A stretch of 64,000 nucleotides of DNA, taken from NCBI RefSeq assembly GCF_000426285.1, contig NZ_AUFB01000023.1:16741-80740 (forward strand). Reading direction: 5' to 3'. The translations under genes and the position numbers were made by a program. Positions within the stretch are counted from its first letter, which is position 1. Each line of letters starts with the position of its first letter. Positions 53,261 through 62,080 of the stretch are shown piece by piece. The DNA comes from Rhizobium leucaenae USDA 9039 (GTDB lineage: Bacteria > Pseudomonadota > Alphaproteobacteria > Rhizobiales > Rhizobiaceae). The notes beneath the pieces are model-generated. The model did no database searches. It was not told the origin of the DNA and saw only the letters and a program-made list of their open reading frames with translations.

Positions 53261-53285
53261 AAAAGCCCGGCAAAACCGGGCTTTT
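53261..53285 (-). terminator. Terminator after rpmE
   Basis: AAAAGCCCGG, 5-base loop, CCGGGCTTTT: perfect 9-10 bp stem just after the minus-strand rpmE stop, with A and T tracts on both sides. With the rcdA terminator it separates two convergent genes. Confidence 0.88.
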
Positions 53286-53308
53286 CAACACACCAGATCG
53301 CGAAGCGA

Positions 53309-53530
53309 TTAGATGCCGAGGCCGCCGAAGCGCTTGTTGAACTTGGAAACGCGGCCGCCGCGGTCCATGAGCTGCTGGTTGCCACCGGTCCAGGCCGGGT
53401 GAGACTTGCTGTCGATTTCGAGGTTCATGACAGCGCCTTCCGAACCCCAGGTCGAGCGGGTTTCGTATTCGGTGCCGTCGGTCATGACCACCTTGATCGT
53501 GTGGTATTCGGGATGGATGTTGGCCTTCAT
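53309..53530 (-). CDS. rpmE: 50S ribosomal protein L31
   Basis: A 73-residue ribosomal protein: MKANIHPEYHTIKVVMTDG, 'YETRSTWGSEG', 'DSKSHPAWTGGNQQLMDRGG' and 'FNKRFGGLG'. It lacks the zinc-binding Cys residues of type C+ L31, as is normal for alphaproteobacterial L31. Confidence 0.96.
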   Translation of the reverse strand: MKANIHPEYHTIKVVMTDGTEYETRSTWGSEGAVMNLEIDSKSHPAWTGGNQQLMDRGGRVSKFNKRFGGLGI

Positions 53531-53705
53531 AACAATCTTCCTGTCATGCCAGGGTCCATTTGTCGCAAGCCATTGCGGCAACCGAACCGATTGAATAAAT
53601 GAAGCCGCAGTCCGATTGAGGCCACGGCTTCCAATTAAGATGGCGTGCCTATACATGAAGGCAGCAAGGATAACAAGGGGCGAAAGAGCGAAGTCCCTTG
53701 CTGAT

Positions 53706-55526
53706 ATGGGGATTGGAGACGACTTGTCAGAGACGGGCCAGACAGACGATAGAAAACGCAGATCCATTCGGCCGCTTCGGCGCCTGGCACCCTATCTCAG
53801 GCGTTATCGCGGCATGGTGTTGGGCGCGCTGATCGCCTTGACCGTTGCTGCCGTCACCTCTCTCGCCTTGCCGCTTGCCGTCCGGCGTATGATCGACCAT
53901 GGCTTCGATCAGTCCGATCGCGGTCTCATCGACAGCTATTTCGCCGCGATGATGGCTATGGCTGTCGTCCTCGCGATCGCAAGCGCACTGCGCTATTATT
54001 TTGTCATCACCATTGGTGAGCGCATCGTCTCGGATATGCGCCGCGAGGTCTTCGATCATGTGACGCGGCTGTCGCCCTCCTTCTTCGATGTCAATCAATC
54101 CGGCGAGATCGTCTCGCGGCTGACGGCCGACACGACGCAGATCAAGTCCGCCGTTGGTGCAACGGCTTCGGTGGCGCTGCGCAATCTCATTCTCTGTCTC
54201 GGCGCCGTGGGCATGATGATCGTCACCAGCCCGAAGCTGTCGAGCATCGTGCTGATTGCCATCCCGATCATCGTCCTGCCGCTTGTCAGCTTCGGCCGCT
54301 CTGTGCGCAAGCGTTCACGCGCAGCCCAGGATACGCTCGCCCATGCGTCCGCCTATGCCAACGAAACCATCGCTGCCAACCGTACCATCCAAGCCTTTAA
54401 CGGCGAAGCGGCGGCGGCACAGCGTTATGGCGCTGCGGTCGAGGATGCCTATCAGGCGGCGCGCGCCGCAATCAAATCCCGCTCGCTGCTGACTGGTTTT
54501 GCCATCACCATGGTCTTCGGCAGCATCGTCGCCGTGCTTTGGGTCGGCGCGCAGAATGTTCTCGCCGGAACGATGTCGGCGGGCACGCTTGGTCAGTTCC
54601 TCCTTTACTCTGTCATCGCGGGCACGTCGCTCGGCTCGCTGTCCGAAGTTTGGGGCGAGCTTTCGCAAGCCGCCGGCGCGGCCGATCGCCTGGGCGAACT
54701 TCTGGCTGAAGTCTCGCCGATCGCCGTCCCCTCCGATCCTCTACCGCTTCCGCAGCCACCGCAGGGTCGGGTGGAATTCTCCGACGTGCATTTCTCCTAT
54801 CCGTCGCGGCCGGGCAAATCGGCGCTGCATGGCCTGTCGCTTTCCGTCAAGCCGGGCGAGACGGTGGCGATCGTCGGCCCGTCCGGTGCCGGCAAAAGCA
54901 CGGTCTTCTCGCTGCTGCTGCGCTTTTACGATCCTCAGCAGGGTAGTGTCGCCGTCGACGGCATCGATATCAGCCGCGTCTTGCCCGATGCCCTGCGTGA
55001 CCGCATCGCCATCGTGCCGCAGGACACGACCATTTTCGCCGCCTCGATCCACGACAACATCGCCTTCGGCCGCCCCGGAGCCTCCCGCGATGAGGTGCGT
55101 GCCGCCGCGATCGCAGCTCAGGCCGATGAATTCATCTCCCGGCTGGACAAGGGTTATGACACACAGGTGGGCGAGCGCGGCATTACCCTTTCCGGCGGCC
55201 AGCGCCAGCGCATCGCCATTGCCCGCGCCATCCTGAAGAATGCGCCGATCCTGCTGCTCGACGAAGCGACATCGGCGCTCGACGCCGAGAGCGAGACGCT
55301 GGTGCAGAAGGCACTCGATGGCCTGATGGAAACACGCACCACTCTCGTCATCGCCCATCGCCTGGCGACGGTTCTAAAGGCCGACCGCATCCTCGTGCTC
55401 GATCAGGGCCGCATCGTCGAAGAAGGCACGCATCAGAGCCTCATCCATCACGGCGGCATCTACGCCAAGCTGGCGCGGCTGCAATTCGACGCCGGCATCG
55501 AGGATCGCATGCTTGCCGTCAAATAA
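53706..55526 (+). CDS. ABC exporter, fused permease and ATPase (ABCB type)
   Basis: About 606 residues from the ATG at 53706; upstream ATGs in the same frame are poorly supported. Six membrane helices (about residues 35-310) form the permease. The ATPase domain has Walker A GPSGAGKST, Q-loop VPQDTTIFAASI, signature LSGGQRQRIAIARA, Walker B ILLLDEATSALD and the H-loop IAHRLAT. It resembles MsbA/LmrA-like homodimeric exporters; the substrate is unknown. Divergent from rpmE. Confidence 0.92.
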   Translation: MGIGDDLSETGQTDDRKRRSIRPLRRLAPYLRRYRGMVLGALIALTVAAVTSLALPLAVRRMIDHGFDQSDRGLIDSYFAAMMAMAVVLAIASALRYYFVITIGERIVSDMRREVFDHVTRLSPSFFDVNQSGEIVSRLTADTTQIKSAVGATASVALRNLILCLGAVGMMIVTSPKLSSIVLIAIPIIVLPLVSFGRSVRKRSRAAQDTLAHASAYANETIAANRTIQAFNGEAAAAQRYGAAVEDAYQAARAAIKSRSLLTGFAITMVFGSIVAVLWVGAQNVLAGTMSAGTLGQFLLYSVIAGTSLGSLSEVWGELSQAAGAADRLGELLAEVSPIAVPSDPLPLPQPPQGRVEFSDVHFSYPSRPGKSALHGLSLSVKPGETVAIVGPSGAGKSTVFSLLLRFYDPQQGSVAVDGIDISRVLPDALRDRIAIVPQDTTIFAASIHDNIAFGRPGASRDEVRAAAIAAQADEFISRLDKGYDTQVGERGITLSGGQRQRIAIARAILKNAPILLLDEATSALDAESETLVQKALDGLMETRTTLVIAHRLATVLKADRILVLDQGRIVEEGTHQSLIHHGGIYAKLARLQFDAGIEDRMLAVK

Positions 55527-55617
55527 GTCAGCCGGTTACAACTGGTGGAAATAGCTCCAAAGTTGAGCTAGATTTCTGCTGTTATCTCGCACTGATGCGA
55601 TTCAAGGAGACGGGACC

Positions 55618-55803
55618 ATGTATAAATTTGAAGTCTACAAGGACAAGGCTGGAGAATTCCGCTTCCGGTTCAAGGCCTCCAACGGCGAAACCATGTTCGT
55701 CTCCGAAGGCTATAAGGCGAAGGCTTCGGCCCTGCATGCCATTGAATCGATCAAGGCCCATGTTGGCGGCGCTGCCACCGACGATCAGACTGCCGCTGCC
55801 TGA
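55618..55803 (+). CDS. YegP-like DUF1508 protein
   Basis: A 61-residue protein of one DUF1508 unit: 'YKFEVYKDKAGEFRFRFKASNGETMFVSEGYKAKASALHAIESIK'. Enteric YegP has two such units. Function unknown. AAGGAG lies upstream, and a hairpin terminator follows at 55838-55870. Confidence 0.92.
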   Translation: MYKFEVYKDKAGEFRFRFKASNGETMFVSEGYKAKASALHAIESIKAHVGGAATDDQTAAA

Positions 55804-55837
55804 GACCTTTCGTCTGGCATCTGCCGCACAGTTTTCT

Positions 55838-55870
55838 ACGGCCGGCCGCCTTCTGGTGTGCCGGCCGTTT
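55838..55870 (+). terminator. Hairpin after the DUF1508 gene
   Basis: Perfect 9-bp stem ACGGCCGGC (55838-55846) / GCCGGCCGT (55860-55868) followed by TT, 35 bases past the stop. Confidence 0.6.
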
Positions 55871-56055
55871 CAGTATTCCGGCTAAAAAATTCTGAAAGAT
55901 CGGCTCCGGCCTGTCGAAATCGGCCTTCCTCGCACCTCATAGTATCGGAACGGGCATGAAGCCGTTTCGTCGGCGGTGTTGCACATCTTGGCATTTGCTT
56001 CTTAGATACGGCATCCAGTCCGGCTAACCGCAACTCAGCGAGCAGGAGTTTCCCC

Positions 56056-56394
56056 ATGCAATATGCCTTGATCATCCGTGAAGCGGCCGAGGATTTTAAG
56101 CGCCGCGAAGATCCCGCCTATAAGAACGGCTGGATCGCATATACCCAGGCGCTCGTCCAGGCCGGCATCATGACCGGCGGCGCCGGATTGACCGGGCCGG
56201 AAACCGCAACGGTCGTCCGCCGCCGTGGGGAAGACCACGATGTGCAGGACGGTCCTTTCCCGGAAGGCAAGGAGCAGCTCGGCGGCTTCTATCTGATCGA
56301 TGTGCCAAATCTCGACGCGGCTCTGGAATGGGCGGCGCGCGTACCGATTTCCCAGCAGGGATCCGTCGAAGTACGGCCGCGCCTGCAGATGTGA
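56056..56394 (+). CDS. YciI/DGPF-domain protein
   Basis: A 112-residue ferredoxin-like-fold protein: 'QYALIIREAAEDFKRREDP', the family motif 'VQDGPFPEGKEQLGGFYLIDVPNLDAALEWAARVP' containing DGPF, and 'VEVRPRLQM' at the end. Its stop is 1 base before the ECF sigma gene, the arrangement typical of ECF42-DGPF pairs. Confidence 0.92.
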   Translation: MQYALIIREAAEDFKRREDPAYKNGWIAYTQALVQAGIMTGGAGLTGPETATVVRRRGEDHDVQDGPFPEGKEQLGGFYLIDVPNLDAALEWAARVPISQQGSVEVRPRLQM

Positions 56395-56395
56395 G

Positions 56396-57649
56396 ATGGT
56401 CACAAACCATGACGTTGGACGCGCCACGGAAAGGGTGGCGCGCCAATCCTACGGCAAGTTGATCGCTTTCCTTGCGGCGCGCTCGGGCGATGTTCCAGCG
56501 GCGGAGGATGCGCTGTCAGACGCGCTTGCCGCCGCGTTGAATGCGTGGCCGGAGCGCGGCATTCCCGACAATCCCGAGGCCTGGCTGTTGGTCGCTGCGC
56601 GGCGCAATCTTTATGGCGCGGCAAGGCATGCAAACGTCAAAGCCGCCGCCCGCGAGACGATCACTCTGGCTTTCGAGGAAGCGGAGGAGCGCATGAATGC
56701 GGATGCCCCCGCCTTCCCCGACGAGCGGCTGAAGCTGCTGTTTACCTGCACCCATCCGGCGATCGATCGGTCCGTTCATACGCCGCTGATGCTGCAGACG
56801 GTTCTCGGCGTAGATGCCAGAACCATAGCGCAGGCTTTCATCGTCTCGCCGGAGACCATGAGCCAGCGACTGGTTCGGGCAAAGACCAAGATCCGCGAGG
56901 CGCATATACCTTTCAGCGTTCCCGATCGTTCCCTGCTGCCGGAGCGGCTGACGGGCGTTCTCTCCGCGATCTATGCTGCCTATGGTCTCGGCTGGGACGG
57001 GCTCGATGGCGAAGATGGCAAGCGCAACTCTCTGGCAGACGAAGCCATCTGGCTCGGCCGTGCCCTGCTCGCAACCATGCCGCAGGAGCCGGAGGCGATC
57101 GGATTACTATCTCTGATGCTTTACTGCGAAGCCCGCCGCGCCGCCCGCCGGGATGCGGATGGCCGCTATGTGCCGCTCGCAGAACAGGATACCGCGCGCT
57201 GGAACGCCATCATGATGGCCGAAGCCGACGGCCTGCTGCGGCAGGCGGGCGCTTTCGACCACTTCGGCCCATTTCAATGCCAGGGGGCCATCCAATCCGT
57301 CCATTGCGAACGCCGACGCTCCGGAGTGACGGACTGGATGGCGCTCGCAAAGCTCTATGAAGCACTCGTGCTGATGAAACCGACCGTTGGTGCCCGAGTC
57401 AGCCAGGCTGCCGTTGTTGGCCAGGCACTGGGGCTTGCGGCTGGATTGCAAAAGCTGAACCAATTGGCTGAGCGCGATATCCTCAGCTACCAACCCTATT
57501 GGGCCGTCCGCGCCCATCTGCTTGCGGAAGCCGGAGAAACGGAGAGCGCCGCTGCGGCCTACCGCACGGCGATCGGACTTAGTGACAGTTCCGCCGTCCG
57601 CGAATTCCTGCAGGCGCGCCTCGATACCATTTTGAGCGACGGAAACTGA
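56396..57649 (+). CDS. ECF sigma factor, ECF42-like, with C-terminal TPR-like extension
   Basis: A 417-residue protein. Region sigma-2 ('LIAFLAARSGDVPAAEDALSDALAAAL', 'NPEAWLLVAARRNLY') and sigma-4 ('FTCTHPAIDRSVHTPLMLQTV', 'RTIAQAFIVSPETMSQRLVRAKTKI') occupy the first ~190 residues, followed by a long helical C-terminal domain ('AAYGLGWDG', 'EAIGLLSLMLYCEARRAAR', TPR-like 'YWAVRAHLLAEAGETESAAAAYRTAI'). ECF42 members use this extension instead of an anti-sigma factor. The start is 1 base after the DGPF gene. Confidence 0.9.
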   Translation: MVTNHDVGRATERVARQSYGKLIAFLAARSGDVPAAEDALSDALAAALNAWPERGIPDNPEAWLLVAARRNLYGAARHANVKAAARETITLAFEEAEERMNADAPAFPDERLKLLFTCTHPAIDRSVHTPLMLQTVLGVDARTIAQAFIVSPETMSQRLVRAKTKIREAHIPFSVPDRSLLPERLTGVLSAIYAAYGLGWDGLDGEDGKRNSLADEAIWLGRALLATMPQEPEAIGLLSLMLYCEARRAARRDADGRYVPLAEQDTARWNAIMMAEADGLLRQAGAFDHFGPFQCQGAIQSVHCERRRSGVTDWMALAKLYEALVLMKPTVGARVSQAAVVGQALGLAAGLQKLNQLAERDILSYQPYWAVRAHLLAEAGETESAAAAYRTAIGLSDSSAVREFLQARLDTILSDGN

Positions 57650-57652
57650 CGG

Positions 57653-58684
57653 TTACTTCTCCGTCAGCTTCAGCTCGATACGGCGGTTCGTGGCGCGGGC
57701 TTCCTGCGTATCGCCCGGAGCGATCGGCTGGAACTCTCCGAAGCCGGCGGCGACGAGCCGATCCGCAGGAACGCCATGGGCAATCAGGAACTTGACGACG
57801 GCGATGGCGCGGGCCGACGATAGTGCCCAGTTGTCAGGGTAGCGGCCACTGCCCGAGAGCGGCACATTGTCAGTATGACCGTCGACACGCAGCACCCAGT
57901 TGATCTCGGGCGGAATTTCCTTGGAAAGATCGATCAGCGCAGCGGCAAGCTTGACCATCTCCGCCTGGCCGTCCGGATTGAGATCAGCCGCACCGGAGGG
58001 AAACAGCACTTCCGACTGGAAGACAAAGCGGTCGCCGACAATGCGGATATTGTCGCGATCGGAGAGGATTTCGCGCAAGCGCCCGAAGAAGTCGGACCGA
58101 TAACGATTGAGCTCCTGCACGCGCTGCGCCAGCGCCACATTCAGCCGTCGGCCGAGATCAGCGATCTTCACCTGCGACGTCTGATCCTTCTCCTCCGATG
58201 CCTGCAAGGCGGCCTCGACGGCGGCGATCTGGCTGCGAAGCGCGGCAATCTGCTGGTTGAGAAGATCGACCTGGCTGAGCGCGCGGGCGCTCGCCTGCTT
58301 CTGATCGTCAAGCTGCTGCGTCAGCGTGCCCACGCGCTGTTGCGCAGCCTGGCTGTTGCCGGAACCGGCGTCGAGCAGCGCCTGTAAGCGTGAGCGCTCG
58401 CCCTCCGCCATAGAAAGCGATGCTTGCAGATTGGCGACGGAATCCTCGAGATCCTGCTTGCCGCTCTTTTCGAGCGCCAACGCCTGCGTCAGTTCGTTAA
58501 TCTGGCTGTTGAGGCGGTTCAGCACCTCGTCGCGACCGGAGATTTCGCGGCTCAGGATGAACTGTCCGACGACGAACACCGTCAGCAGGAACATGATCGC
58601 CATCAGCAGCGTGGAGAGCGCATCGACGAAGCCTGGCCAGTAGTCGACCGTTCTCTTATGGCGACTGTTTCGAGCGAGCGCCAT
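57653..58684 (-). CDS. OmpA/MotB-like peptidoglycan-binding membrane protein
   Basis: A 343-residue protein: one N-terminal transmembrane helix ('YWPGFVDALSTLLMAIMFLLTVFVVGQFI') with an Asp in the MotB-like position, a long coiled coil (about 55-190), and a C-terminal OmpA domain ('RFVFQSEVLFPSGAADLNPDG', 'VDGHTDNVPLSGSGRYPDNWALSSARA'). Paired 3 bases downstream of a MotA/TolQ-like gene, so the two probably form a non-flagellar ion-driven motor complex. Convergent with the sigma gene, 3 bases apart. Confidence 0.85.
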   Translation of the reverse strand: MALARNSRHKRTVDYWPGFVDALSTLLMAIMFLLTVFVVGQFILSREISGRDEVLNRLNSQINELTQALALEKSGKQDLEDSVANLQASLSMAEGERSRLQALLDAGSGNSQAAQQRVGTLTQQLDDQKQASARALSQVDLLNQQIAALRSQIAAVEAALQASEEKDQTSQVKIADLGRRLNVALAQRVQELNRYRSDFFGRLREILSDRDNIRIVGDRFVFQSEVLFPSGAADLNPDGQAEMVKLAAALIDLSKEIPPEINWVLRVDGHTDNVPLSGSGRYPDNWALSSARAIAVVKFLIAHGVPADRLVAAGFGEFQPIAPGDTQEARATNRRIELKLTEK

Positions 58685-58687
58685 GTT

Positions 58688-59737
58688 TTACTTGCTCCCG
58701 GTCTTCTCGGTGTGGCTGATGCGGTCGGCGAGGCGATCGAGCGTGCGGCGCATCGATTTCGCCTCTTCCTGCTGTGCCTCGATCCAGTCGCGCAGCATCT
58801 GCTGTTCGTTGCGCATGTTCTTGACCAGTCCTTGAATGCCCTCGGCGAGGTTCGCCATCGCCGTCACCGAACGCTGGCCGCCGCCGCCCTCTTCGGCGAT
58901 CTTGCGCAGATATTCCGAAAGCACCCGCACATCCTCGGAGGATGCGCCGCTGGCGCCTTCGATCACGGGAGCAATGTCGGAGCCGACATCGGTCACGGAA
59001 GAAAGCCAGTTTTCCAACTCGGTGTAGAACCGGTTCTGCGCGCGGCCGGCCTGCAGGTCGAGAAAACCGAGGATCAGTGAGCCGGAAAGGCCGAGCAGCG
59101 AGGACGAGAACGCCGTGCCCATGCCGACCAGCGGGCCGGAAAGGCCGGTCTTGAGAGCGCCGAGAATGTCGCCGGTATCGCCCGACCCGACATCTAGGCT
59201 CTGGATGACGTCGTTGATCGAGCCGATCGTGCCGATCAGACCCCAAAAGGTGCCGAGCAGGCCGAGGAAGACGAGCAGGCCGATCAGATAGCGCGACGTG
59301 TCGCGCGACTCATCGAGGCGGGTGGCGATTGAATCGAGGATTGAGCGCAGCGTCGCCGTCGACAGTTGCATGGCGCGGCGGTTGCCGATCAGCGCCCGCA
59401 TCGGCGCCAGAAGCCGTGGATTGCGGCCGACCTTGTCGGCAGCATTGCCGACGGCACGGAAATGATTGAACCAGCGGACTTCCGGCCTGAGCATCAGGAC
59501 GTGATTGAAGACCAACAGAATGCCAACGGCTAGCACCCCGAGGATCAAACCGTTCAGGCCGGGATTATGCAGGAAGGCGACTTGGGCCTGGCGAAACAGG
59601 ATCGCTACTATAAAACTGACGATGACCAGGAAAAGGATCATCGTCCAAAAGAAGGCCATCGGGCTGGAGAGCTTGTAGGTATAATTGCCCGACACATTGT
59701 CGGTCGACCCCAGATCCCCCAGATTTACATTTTCCAT
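58688..59737 (-). CDS. MotA/TolQ/ExbB-like membrane protein
   Basis: A 349-residue protein with four likely membrane helices: two near the N terminus ('SPMAFFWTMILFLVIVSFIVAILF', 'NGLILGVLAVGILLVFNHVL') and two in the middle ('LIGLLVFLGLLGTFWGLIGTI', 'GLSGPLVGMGTAFSSSLLGLSGSLILGFL'), the latter matching the MotA/TolQ channel fold. The C-terminal part is a helical cytosolic domain. The ATG at 59737 (MENVNLGDLG) avoids a nonconserved upstream stretch. Confidence 0.85.
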   Translation of the reverse strand: MENVNLGDLGSTDNVSGNYTYKLSSPMAFFWTMILFLVIVSFIVAILFRQAQVAFLHNPGLNGLILGVLAVGILLVFNHVLMLRPEVRWFNHFRAVGNAADKVGRNPRLLAPMRALIGNRRAMQLSTATLRSILDSIATRLDESRDTSRYLIGLLVFLGLLGTFWGLIGTIGSINDVIQSLDVGSGDTGDILGALKTGLSGPLVGMGTAFSSSLLGLSGSLILGFLDLQAGRAQNRFYTELENWLSSVTDVGSDIAPVIEGASGASSEDVRVLSEYLRKIAEEGGGGQRSVTAMANLAEGIQGLVKNMRNEQQMLRDWIEAQQEEAKSMRRTLDRLADRISHTEKTGSK

Positions 59738-59870
59738 CGCACGCTTTGCCTCCGCATTCTCCGCCCCGGAGACTAGAGCAACATTGTGCCGAATTGAAGA
59801 GACGGAAAACACAAAACAATCCGTTGGCAACAGCCTGTTTTGTCGCAGGCAATTGCTGGCACGCGATCTT

Positions 59871-60671
59871 TTATTTCGTCGGGATAGGCCGCTTGACGAC
59901 CTCGGCCAGCGCCTTTTGAATATGCTCGTTGCCGCAGATGATGGAGCCGTTGCCGATCATATCGGTGCCGCCGTCCAAATCCGAGACGAAACCGCCCGCC
60001 TCGCGCACCAGCAGGATGCCGGCCGCCATATCCCAGGGTGACAGGCCAACTTCCCAGAAGCCGTCGAAACGGCCGGCCGCGACATAGGCGATATCGAGCG
60101 CTGCCGAACCAAGGCGACGAATGCCGGCGACTTCGCCCATGACATGGCGCAGTTCGACCAGGAACTTGCCGTGGTTGCCGCGGCCGAGATGCGGCACGCC
60201 GCAGCCAATGACGCAATCCGAAAGCACGCGGCGCGAGGCGACGCGCAGGCGACGGTCATTGAGGAAGGCGCCGCCGCCGCGCTCCGCCGTGTAGAGCTCG
60301 TCCGTCGCCGGATTGAAGACGACGCCGCCGACGATCTCGCCATTACGCTCCAGCGCGATCGAGATAGAGAAGAACGGAATGCCGTGCAGGAAATTGGTCG
60401 TGCCGTCGAGGGGATCGACGATCCAGCGATGCGCGCCGTCGGTACCCTTGATCTCTTCGCTTTCCTCGCCGAGGAAGCCATAGGTCGGCCGTGCTTTCAG
60501 CAGTTCGTCATGGATGATCTTCTGCGCCTTGAGATCGGCCTGGCTGACGAAATCGCCCGGTCCCTTCACCGAAACCTGCAGGTTCTGCACTTCGCCGAAA
60601 TCGCGGCTGAGCGACTTGCCTGCCTTGAGGGCAGCCTGAACCATGACATTGAGAAGAGCTGAACGGGCCAT
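59871..60671 (-). CDS. suhB: Inositol-1-monophosphatase family protein
   Basis: A 266-residue Li+-sensitive phosphatase-fold enzyme. Metal-binding motifs: 'FLGEESEEI', 'WIVDPLDGTTNFLHG', and 'LSPWDMAAGILLVREAGG'. It hydrolyses myo-inositol-1-phosphate and, in enterics, moonlights in rRNA antitermination. The ATG at 60671 (MARSALLNVMVQAA) is chosen over upstream frame with no conservation. It is 306 bases from cheB. Confidence 0.94.
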   Translation of the reverse strand: MARSALLNVMVQAALKAGKSLSRDFGEVQNLQVSVKGPGDFVSQADLKAQKIIHDELLKARPTYGFLGEESEEIKGTDGAHRWIVDPLDGTTNFLHGIPFFSISIALERNGEIVGGVVFNPATDELYTAERGGGAFLNDRRLRVASRRVLSDCVIGCGVPHLGRGNHGKFLVELRHVMGEVAGIRRLGSAALDIAYVAAGRFDGFWEVGLSPWDMAAGILLVREAGGFVSDLDGGTDMIGNGSIICGNEHIQKALAEVVKRPIPTK

Positions 60672-60876
60672 CGGGCTTCCTTGGATAATATAGAAGGCAC
60701 TGACCGGACCCGAAATCAGGCCCCGGCGGAGCGGGATCGGCAGCGCAATAAAGATTGGCGGCCTCAAGACCACAAAATCGGGGGAATTTCAAGTACAGCG
60801 AGGCGGAAGGCCTGGTTTTCTCATCTGGCCGGCTTCGCGACACGGTCCGCGCCGATCAAAGCGATAGTTATCAAGC
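60672..60876. other. suhB upstream region
   Basis: The left two thirds of the suhB-cheB gap. It should hold the suhB promoter. I see no gene or strong structured element before the palindromic repeat at 60877-60977. Confidence 0.4.
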
Positions 60877-60977
60877 CTAAAGCTCGTCGCGATCTTTCAG
60901 ATTCGCTCCCACGCTTTAGCTCCTTGTTTTTGCATGTCGTTTTCGCAAAACCGCAGCACACTTTTGCGCGACATGCA
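60877..60977. repeat. Rhizobial bipartite palindromic repeat at the cheB 3' end
   Basis: Two hairpins in series: CTAAAGC/GCTTTAG (60877-60883, 60913-60919) and GCATGTCG-CGCAAAA/TTTTGCG-CGACATGC (60932-60976). The second ends one base before the cheB stop. This CTAAAGC...GCATGTCG...CGACATGC element is, from memory, dispersed in many rhizobial intergenic regions. It could terminate cheB transcription. Confidence 0.65.
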
Positions 60978-62069
60978 TTAGAATTTCTGCTGTGCCATCA
61001 GGATCTCGCGGGCGATCTGCTCCAACGGCACGACACGGTCGACGCCGCCGCGGGCGATCGCCTCCTTCGGCATGCCGAAAACGACGGAGGTCGCCTCGTC
61101 CTGGGCAACGGTATAGGCGCCGGCCTGCTTCATCTCGAACATGCCGCGCGCGCCGTCGTCGCCCATGCCAGTCATGATGATGCCCATGGCATTCGATCCG
61201 GCCGCCCGTGCCGCCGAGCGGAAGAGGACATCGACCGAGGGCCGGTGGCGCGAAACCAGCGGCCCCTTTTTCACAGCCACATGGTAACGCGCACCCTGCC
61301 GCTCCAGCAGCATATGGTTGTCACCGGGGGCGATCAGCACATGGCCGCGCAGAACGGGATCGCCATCGGTCGCTTCCTTGACCTCGACTTCACAGAGGCT
61401 GTTCAGCCGCTTGGCAAAGGCGGCGGTAAATTTTTCCGGCATGTGCTGAACGATGACCATGCCCGGCGCATTGGCGGGCAGCGCCTCCAGCATCTCGCGC
61501 AGCGCTTCGGTGCCACCCGTCGAGGCGCCGACACAGACGACCATTTCCGTCGTCTTCGCCATGGCGCGGCCGGTCGGCGGCGGCAGCATGGCGTCGGCCG
61601 TCAGCTTCTTGGCCGGTCCCGAAGCGGATGCCGACCGCGCTTCGGTACGCCGGACATTCGGCATCTTGGCATGCGATGCGCTTCTGACCACCTCGCGGAT
61701 GCGCATCGCCTCCTCGGCGAGATAGTCGGCGGCGCCGATCCGCGGTTTCTGGATGATATCCACCGCGCCGGCTTCCAAGGCCTGTAGCAACGTCTCCGAG
61801 CCTGCCTCCGTCAGCGACGAGCACATGACGACCGGGATCGGCCGCTGCGACATCAGCTTGCGCAGAAAGGTGATGCCGTCCATGCGCGGCATCTCCACAT
61901 CCAGCGTAATGACGTCGGGCACCTCCTCCTGAATCCTGCGCGCAGCCATGAAGGGATCGTTCGCCACCCCCATGACCTCGAGCTCGGGGTCGTCAGACAA
62001 AAGCGCTGCCAACGTCTGACGCACGCTGGCGGAGTCATCGATGATCAGGACGCGGATTTTCTTCGGCAT
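60978..62069 (-). CDS. cheB: Chemotaxis response regulator protein-glutamate methylesterase CheB
   Basis: A 363-residue enzyme that removes methyl groups from chemoreceptors. N-terminal receiver: 'LIIDDSASVRQTL' and phosphoacceptor Asp in 'ITLDVEMPRMDG'. C-terminal methylesterase: catalytic Ser in 'VGASTGGTEALREML', His in 'IVQHMPEKFT' and Asp in 'MTGMGDDGARGM'. It follows cheR by 11 bases. Confidence 0.97.
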   Translation of the reverse strand: MPKKIRVLIIDDSASVRQTLAALLSDDPELEVMGVANDPFMAARRIQEEVPDVITLDVEMPRMDGITFLRKLMSQRPIPVVMCSSLTEAGSETLLQALEAGAVDIIQKPRIGAADYLAEEAMRIREVVRSASHAKMPNVRRTEARSASASGPAKKLTADAMLPPPTGRAMAKTTEMVVCVGASTGGTEALREMLEALPANAPGMVIVQHMPEKFTAAFAKRLNSLCEVEVKEATDGDPVLRGHVLIAPGDNHMLLERQGARYHVAVKKGPLVSRHRPSVDVLFRSAARAAGSNAMGIIMTGMGDDGARGMFEMKQAGAYTVAQDEATSVVFGMPKEAIARGGVDRVVPLEQIAREILMAQQKF

Positions 62070-62080
62070 AACGGCCTGCT

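Noticed and set aside
53309..53530. L31 as a degenerate zinc-free paralogue
   Set aside because: Absence of the Cys residues is the normal form in alphaproteobacteria, so it is not unusual.
57653..59737. Zorya-type defence system
   Set aside because: The channel/peptidoglycan-binding pair resembles ZorA/ZorB in design, but no ZorC, ZorD or ZorE genes adjoin; neighbours are suhB and a sigma factor.
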